Shown here: positions 13,594 to 17,560 of the stretch, one piece after another
Position numbering within the stretch: position 1 is the first letter of the stretch
Layout of the letters: each line of letters opens with the position of its first letter
Assembly (NCBI GenBank): GCA_002327255.1
Contig: DCUM01000092.1
Span: 1-17,560 of the forward strand
Source: a bacterium UBA2214
GTDB lineage: Bacteria > Zhuqueibacterota > Zhuqueibacteria > Residuimicrobiales > Residuimicrobiaceae
Direction of reading: 5' to 3'
Length of the DNA: 17,560 nucleotides
Notes under the pieces: generated by a model
What the model saw: only the letters and a program-made list of their open reading frames with translations
Told to the model about the DNA's origin: nothing
The model's database searches: none
Program-made: the position numbers and the translations under genes

Positions 13594-15189
13594 ATGTTCA
13601 GACCTTTTACACTTTTGGATTGGTTTGTGGTCATCTATTACCTGTTGGCCCTGATCATTCTTGCCTTGATGATGTTGCGCAGTGATGAAAATGAGCCCTG
13701 GCAGTACACGGCGCGCATTCAATGGGGGTGGCTGAACATTGGCGCGTCACTCTTCACGATCAGTTTTTTGCTGGAAGTGCTACTGATATTCGCAATCGCG
13801 GCTGGTTTGACCGGAAAGGGGAGCGGCATTCTGGCGTGGACCTTCATTGCCACTTTGTTCCTCTATGCCTGGTCCATTTGGCCGAACTGGCGCGGAAGCG
13901 ATGAATCGTGTATTTTTTTTCCGGAAGCTCTGCCCAGGATTTTACGACGCATCATCACACTCATGATCGTTTTTTCTTTTATCATATTTAAAATATATGT
14001 TATATTAGCTATTGGCAATTTCCTCTTCGCATCCGGTGCGCACACTTTTGCCATATTGATCCTGTTGGCTTCCGGTTTGATGGTAGTGGTGGGTGGGTAT
14101 CATGCACTCGTTCGCATGCAAATTATTCAAAATATTGTCGTTGCCTTTGGTTTGCTGGCTTTGATCGCGTGGGTGTGGTTTTCTGAAAATGGCCTGGAAA
14201 TGGTTGGTTCAGTGATTCGCAATCAATCGTTCCTGTTTCCGGCTGCAACGGGGCCATTGCGGGGTGCCCTTTCATGGAGTGATATCTTGGGATTACCCGT
14301 TATCATCATGAGCTTCCTGGGAGCTGAATATGCGAGCGAGCACCGGTTTTTGCTGGTGCAGAAACAGGAAGAGGTGCGCGGAGGCCTTCTCTTTTCCACC
14401 GCTTTGAGAATCGTCATGGCCGCGCTGCTGCTGTTTCCGGTTTTGCTCAATTTCAGTGCCTATTCCCTCTTGGTGCCGTTCTGGCCGGATATCCAGGCGC
14501 CTGCCGATATTCCCTCCGGTTTATCAGGGCTTGCGCTGATCACCGTGATCGCGGCGCTGGTCTCGTCCCTTTCCCACAGCCTGAGCAGCGGCGGTCTTTT
14601 GCTGACACAGGAGATCTATCGTCCCTTGCGTCGAAACGCCGCAGCCTCCGAATTGACCCTGGTGGGCCGGTTGAGTACGACAGGCCTGGTCCTGTGCGGA
14701 TTGATTCTGATACCTTTTTTCCAGCTTCATCTTTTTACGATGGATGTTTTTATCAGGATTTTCCTGGCCTGTCTCTGTCCGCCGCTATTAGCGTTTTTCA
14801 CGATGATACATTTCAGGCAGGACCGGATAAGCCGCCATACCTGGCTTGCCATTCTGCCACTGTACGCTCTGAGTGTTTACAAAACTGTTCTCGATTATGC
14901 GCCCGGGATACGAGTGGAGACCATGCCCTTTGCTGCCTGGATGCAGCGGATGCACTTTTTGGAATTTGCGGCTTTTCTATTTGCAGTGAGCCTGGCAAGC
15001 TTTTATCTTTTGGACGTGATCATCTCCCGGCGTATGGAGATAAAGGCGGGATTGTTCGCCCGGCCGCGGACGACGCGGTTCACATCGGACCTGATCGCTT
15101 CGGCTTCGCGCTGGCATGTGGGCATCACAGTGATCTTGCTGCTCGCGATCACCAGCCTGTGGCTGATTTATTTTTTCCCTTTAAAATGA
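13594..15189 (+). CDS. SSS-family sodium:solute (probably sugar) symporter
   Basis: The 531-residue protein is almost entirely hydrophobic, with about 13 membrane segments, and matches the sodium:solute symporter (SSS, SglT-like) family. Recognisable parts are the opening LLDWFVVIYYLLAL, the following WLNIGASLFTISFLLEVLLIF in place of the family's first core helix, the GGYHALVRMQIIQNIVV loop, and late in the protein LSGLALITVIAALVSSLSHSLSSG followed by LTQEIYRPL, which parallels the family's SSLDSALNSASTLFTMDIYR region. It likely imports a sugar with sodium across the inner membrane; the sugar is inferred (glucose or short gluco-oligosaccharide) from the neighbours. I chose ATG 13594 because of GAGAGG just upstream and because a longer frame from TTG 13558 would begin inside the -12 promoter box. 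It has its own sigma-54 promoter and is probably the first gene of a unit with the GH16 gene. Confidence 0.85.
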   Translation: MFRPFTLLDWFVVIYYLLALIILALMMLRSDENEPWQYTARIQWGWLNIGASLFTISFLLEVLLIFAIAAGLTGKGSGILAWTFIATLFLYAWSIWPNWRGSDESCIFFPEALPRILRRIITLMIVFSFIIFKIYVILAIGNFLFASGAHTFAILILLASGLMVVVGGYHALVRMQIIQNIVVAFGLLALIAWVWFSENGLEMVGSVIRNQSFLFPAATGPLRGALSWSDILGLPVIIMSFLGAEYASEHRFLLVQKQEEVRGGLLFSTALRIVMAALLLFPVLLNFSAYSLLVPFWPDIQAPADIPSGLSGLALITVIAALVSSLSHSLSSGGLLLTQEIYRPLRRNAAASELTLVGRLSTTGLVLCGLILIPFFQLHLFTMDVFIRIFLACLCPPLLAFFTMIHFRQDRISRHTWLAILPLYALSVYKTVLDYAPGIRVETMPFAAWMQRMHFLEFAAFLFAVSLASFYLLDVIISRRMEIKAGLFARPRTTRFTSDLIASASRWHVGITVILLLAITSLWLIYFFPLK

Positions 15190-15282
15190 GATTTATGAAG
15201 GGTTTCTTTTTTGCGAAAGGCGTTGCACCGGAATTATCTGGCAAATGATGAATTTTTTAATATATTTGTTGAGGATGGCAGC

Positions 15283-15306
15283 CCGGCAGGTCGAGCCACC
15301 TGCTGG
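15283..15306 (+). other. Hairpin in the leader of the GH16 gene
   Basis: CCGGCAGGT (15283-15291) pairs with ACCTGCTGG (15298-15306), nine pairs including one G-T, around a six-base loop. No T-run follows, so it is not a typical terminator. It ends 21 bases before the AAGGGAG ribosome site (15328-15334) and could serve as an mRNA processing or stability element between the symporter and GH16 genes. Confidence 0.45.
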
Positions 15307-15339
15307 CAGCATCATCCGTCACAATTCAAGGGAGCCTGA

Positions 15340-17166
15340 ATGCAGCGGATTGGTTACACTTTTCTGCTTTTGCTACTGATCGTCACCATCTCTTTCGCCG
15401 CCACCTATTGGGGCGCGGAATACCGCACCCGCGAGGGATTTGTCTATGGCCGCTTTGAAGCGCGTTATAAACCACCGCGTGGCAGCGGCATGCTGGCCTC
15501 CTTCTTTACCTACCACGACATTACAGCCGGCACCGCCTGGAATGAAATCGATTTTGAAATTCTCGGCCGCTATACGGACGATGTGCAGGTGACCTCGATC
15601 GGACCGGGGCAGAAGTGGCGCAACAGCCATATCCATGTTCCGTTTGTTCCACAGGATGATTTTCACACCTATGCCTTTGAATGGACGCCCGATTACATCG
15701 CCTGGTTCATTGATGGGGAAGAAGTCTATCGCCAGGATCAGGAGCATATCCAGCAGTTCGTTCACCCGCAAAAGATCATGATGAATGTCTGGAGTCCGGA
15801 ATGGACGGGCTGGTCCGGTTCCTGGGATGACCGGATTCTGCCCCTGTTTGCCTGGTACGATTGGGTGAGCTATGCCAGTTACACCCCCGGCAGCGGCAAC
15901 AGCGGCAGCGGCAACCATTTCACCCTGCAGTGGAAGGATGAATTTGATGCCTGGGATCAGACGCGCTGGGGCAAGGCCACCCACACCTTTGGCGGCAACC
16001 GTGTCACCTTTAAACCCGACAATGTGATTTTCCGCGATGGCTGCATGGTGCTGTGCCTGACCAAAGATCCTTATCTCGGCTATACGGACAAAACGGCGCC
16101 CGCCATGCTTTGGGCGCGTGCCCAGGGCGACACCGTCACCGTCCATTTCAGCGAAAATATCGACCCCGCCACCGCCAACACCAAAACCAGTTTTTCCATC
16201 ACCGGCGTCACCATCCACAGTGCCGCATTGCAGGCCGACCAGCGTACGGTCAAGCTGGCGGTCGCCGGTCTCGATGCGGCGAAGAGCTATAGCGTCGCAG
16301 CTCTGGGCATCAAGGATACCTGGTCGCCCGCCAACCGTCTGGGAGGGCAGGTGCAGGCCATCACCATGGTCAAGCCTCTGACACTGCCGGTAAAAATCAA
16401 TGTGGGCGGTCCGGCGTGGCGCGACTATCTGCCCGATCAGGAGTGGGGAGCAACCGTCGAATATGGCTACCTCGACGGTTCACCACGCGCCCCCGGTCAA
16501 TCCGTCGCCCACATCGATGTGCGCAATACCACGGAGGATTCGCTCTATTACAGCGAACGCCATGAACTGGTGAGTTACAGGGTGCGGCTTGCAAACGGCG
16601 TTTACACCGTCACCCTTAAAATGGCGGAGATGACCTTCACCGAAGCGGGCAGTCGTGTCTATTCGATTTTCGTGCAAGGCCACAAGGTCAGAGACCGGCT
16701 CGATCTGGCGCTGCAGCCGGGGTTCGGGAGCGCTTTGGAAGTGGTTGTCGACGATGTCATCGTGAACGATGGTCTGCTCGATATCCGTTTCGAATATGTC
16801 TGGGGTTTTGACAGCGGCTGGGGCTCGCTGCTCAACGGGCTGGTCATAGATGCGTCGGGCTCAGGGGTCAAGGCCGGACAGGCCGCGCAACCGCTGCAAT
16901 GGGCGACGGTGTGCAATTATCCCAATCCCTTCAACGCCTCCACTACCATCGCCTATCAAGTTCCGGCAATCGGCATGGCGCGCTTGCGGATTTTTGACCG
17001 TATCGGCCGCGAGGTGGCCGAGCTGACGCACGCGCCAGTGGAAGCGGGTGTCCACACGGTGAAGTGGGCGCCGGATCTGCCCAGCGGTCTCTATTTTGCC
17101 GTTTTAGAGCATCAGAACCGCAGCGGCAGCGGCCGTGCCATGTACAAGTTGGTGCTGTTGCGTTGA
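15340..17166 (+). CDS. Circularly permuted GH16 beta-1,3-1,4-glucanase (lichenase) with malectin-like and sorting domains
   Basis: The 608-residue secreted protein has a signal peptide (about 1-20), and the mature enzyme begins directly at the GAEYRT strand that lies mid-domain in ordinary GH16 lichenases. The catalytic motif is NEIDFEILG: nucleophile E69, D71 and acid/base E73. HTYAFEWTPDYIAWFIDG (109-126) and KIMMNVW (145-151) follow. After a Gly/Ser/Asn linker (182-192) comes the block normally found at the N-terminus: LQWKDEFDAWD..RWGKATHTFGGNRVTF..DNV..RDG (196-234) and LTK. This order matches the permuted Fibrobacter succinogenes lichenase. Further domains are an SbsA/Big-type Ig-like domain (about 252-345), a malectin-like (CBM57-type) domain (about 350-505) and a sorting domain (about 518-608; NYPNPF 526-531, end KLVLLR). 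AAGGGAG precedes the ATG. It probably cuts mixed-linkage beta-glucan outside the cell. Confidence 0.92.
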   Translation: MQRIGYTFLLLLLIVTISFAATYWGAEYRTREGFVYGRFEARYKPPRGSGMLASFFTYHDITAGTAWNEIDFEILGRYTDDVQVTSIGPGQKWRNSHIHVPFVPQDDFHTYAFEWTPDYIAWFIDGEEVYRQDQEHIQQFVHPQKIMMNVWSPEWTGWSGSWDDRILPLFAWYDWVSYASYTPGSGNSGSGNHFTLQWKDEFDAWDQTRWGKATHTFGGNRVTFKPDNVIFRDGCMVLCLTKDPYLGYTDKTAPAMLWARAQGDTVTVHFSENIDPATANTKTSFSITGVTIHSAALQADQRTVKLAVAGLDAAKSYSVAALGIKDTWSPANRLGGQVQAITMVKPLTLPVKINVGGPAWRDYLPDQEWGATVEYGYLDGSPRAPGQSVAHIDVRNTTEDSLYYSERHELVSYRVRLANGVYTVTLKMAEMTFTEAGSRVYSIFVQGHKVRDRLDLALQPGFGSALEVVVDDVIVNDGLLDIRFEYVWGFDSGWGSLLNGLVIDASGSGVKAGQAAQPLQWATVCNYPNPFNASTTIAYQVPAIGMARLRIFDRIGREVAELTHAPVEAGVHTVKWAPDLPSGLYFAVLEHQNRSGSGRAMYKLVLLR

Positions 17167-17345
17167 TTTTGTCTTTCAATCAGGATGCTGTTGAATCGTT
17201 GTTCAAACCATCAGGAAAGGAGGTCAGCCCTTTTTCAGAATAAGGTGCCGCTTTTAACTTGCGCGCAGTCGATTCTGGGAGCTGTATGGAACTGCGCAAT
17301 CTGTTTTCAGGCTTTACAACCATTCACCATTTGGAGGAAGAAGCA

Positions 17346-17560
17346 ATGAAGAGAGTGTTATGGTTTCTCGTCCTCGCCCTGATGCCGGTACTGGCGTTGG
17401 GTCAGGTCATCAACACCTTCGATACCGCCGATGCGGATACCAATTACTGGGCGTGGTTTGACACGCAGCATGGCGGCAAACATTATCAGGCCAACACCGG
17501 CGCCAGCGCGGAAAACGGCTGGATCATCATCTCGCATGTGACCGATCCCGTCCAGGAAGG
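17346..17560 (+). CDS. Secreted protein of unknown function, N-terminal part (3' truncated by window edge)
   Basis: The frame runs off the right edge after about 71 residues. GGAGG (17333-17337) lies eight bases before the ATG, and the first 20 residues are a clear signal peptide (MKRVLWFLVLALMPVLALGQ). The mature start, VINTFDTADADTNYWAWFDT, is rich in Asp, Asn and aromatics, as in N-terminal beta-sandwich modules of surface glycan-binding proteins, but I cannot assign a family. It lies 179 bases after the GH16 gene on the same strand. I find no sigma-54 box or operator dyad in that gap, so either it is transcribed from upstream or has a promoter I do not recognise. Confidence 0.8.
   Translation, partial: MKRVLWFLVLALMPVLALGQVINTFDTADADTNYWAWFDTQHGGKHYQANTGASAENGWIIISHVTDPVQE

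Noticed and set aside
1..17560. CRISPR arrays, tRNA or rRNA genes, insertion sequences
   Set aside because: No regularly spaced direct repeats, transposase frames, terminal inverted repeats or tRNA-like cloverleaf sequence were seen on reading the window.

Overview
The window looks like part of a bacterial chromosome from the FCB superphylum (Calditrichota/KSB1, Ignavibacteria or Fibrobacterota-like). This is inferred from the approximately 90-residue C-terminal domains with a YPNPF motif and a K-hydrophobic-R/K end on three secreted enzymes (type IX-like sorting / FlgD-Ig-like domains), and from a circularly permuted GH16 of the type known from Fibrobacter. No ribosomal or other phylogenetic marker is present, so placement is tentative.

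Layout. Positions 1-282 hold the 3' end of an Fe/Mn superoxide dismutase, followed by two rho-independent terminators. Positions 525-1079 (minus strand) hold a PduO-type cob(I)alamin adenosyltransferase. Everything from 1172 onward is on the plus strand and reads as one beta-glucan/cellulose utilization locus. It has a sensory operon: membrane-anchored family 1 solute-binding protein (1172-2500), sensor histidine kinase (2534-4018) and sigma-54-activating response regulator (4037-5491). Next come a GH9 endoglucanase (5885-7927), a clan GH-A (GH5-like) glycosidase with a carbohydrate-binding domain inserted in its barrel (7924-10914), a GH3 beta-glucosidase (11098-13332), an SSS-family sodium/solute symporter (13594-15189), a permuted GH16 lichenase with a malectin-like domain (15340-17166), and the start of another secreted protein (17346 to the window end).

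Regulation. The regulator has an intact GAFTGA loop, so sigma-54 promoters were expected and looked for. Two were found, upstream of the GH9 gene (5815-5840) and the symporter (13537-13562). They agree at 23 of 26 positions. Each is preceded by a pair of AT-rich 15-bp dyads of form TTATYA-N3-TRATAA, with the distal dyad centre exactly 106 bp and the proximal one 83 or 84 bp upstream of the -24 GG. A fifth copy of the dyad lies upstream of the sensory operon (1092-1106). This defines a candidate operator and small regulon for the response regulator, and is the most interesting signal in the window.

Proposed working model (inference): soluble oligosaccharides bind the anchored binding protein, which signals through the kinase to the regulator. 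The regulator, bound at the paired dyads, activates sigma-54 transcription of the GH9-GH5-like(-GH3) and symporter-GH16 units. GH9, the GH-A enzyme and GH16 carry sorting domains and should act outside or on the cell surface. GH3 has a signal peptide but no sorting domain, so it probably works in the periplasm, and the symporter takes up the product. No SusC/SusD pair, ABC permease or TonB receptor is visible in the window.
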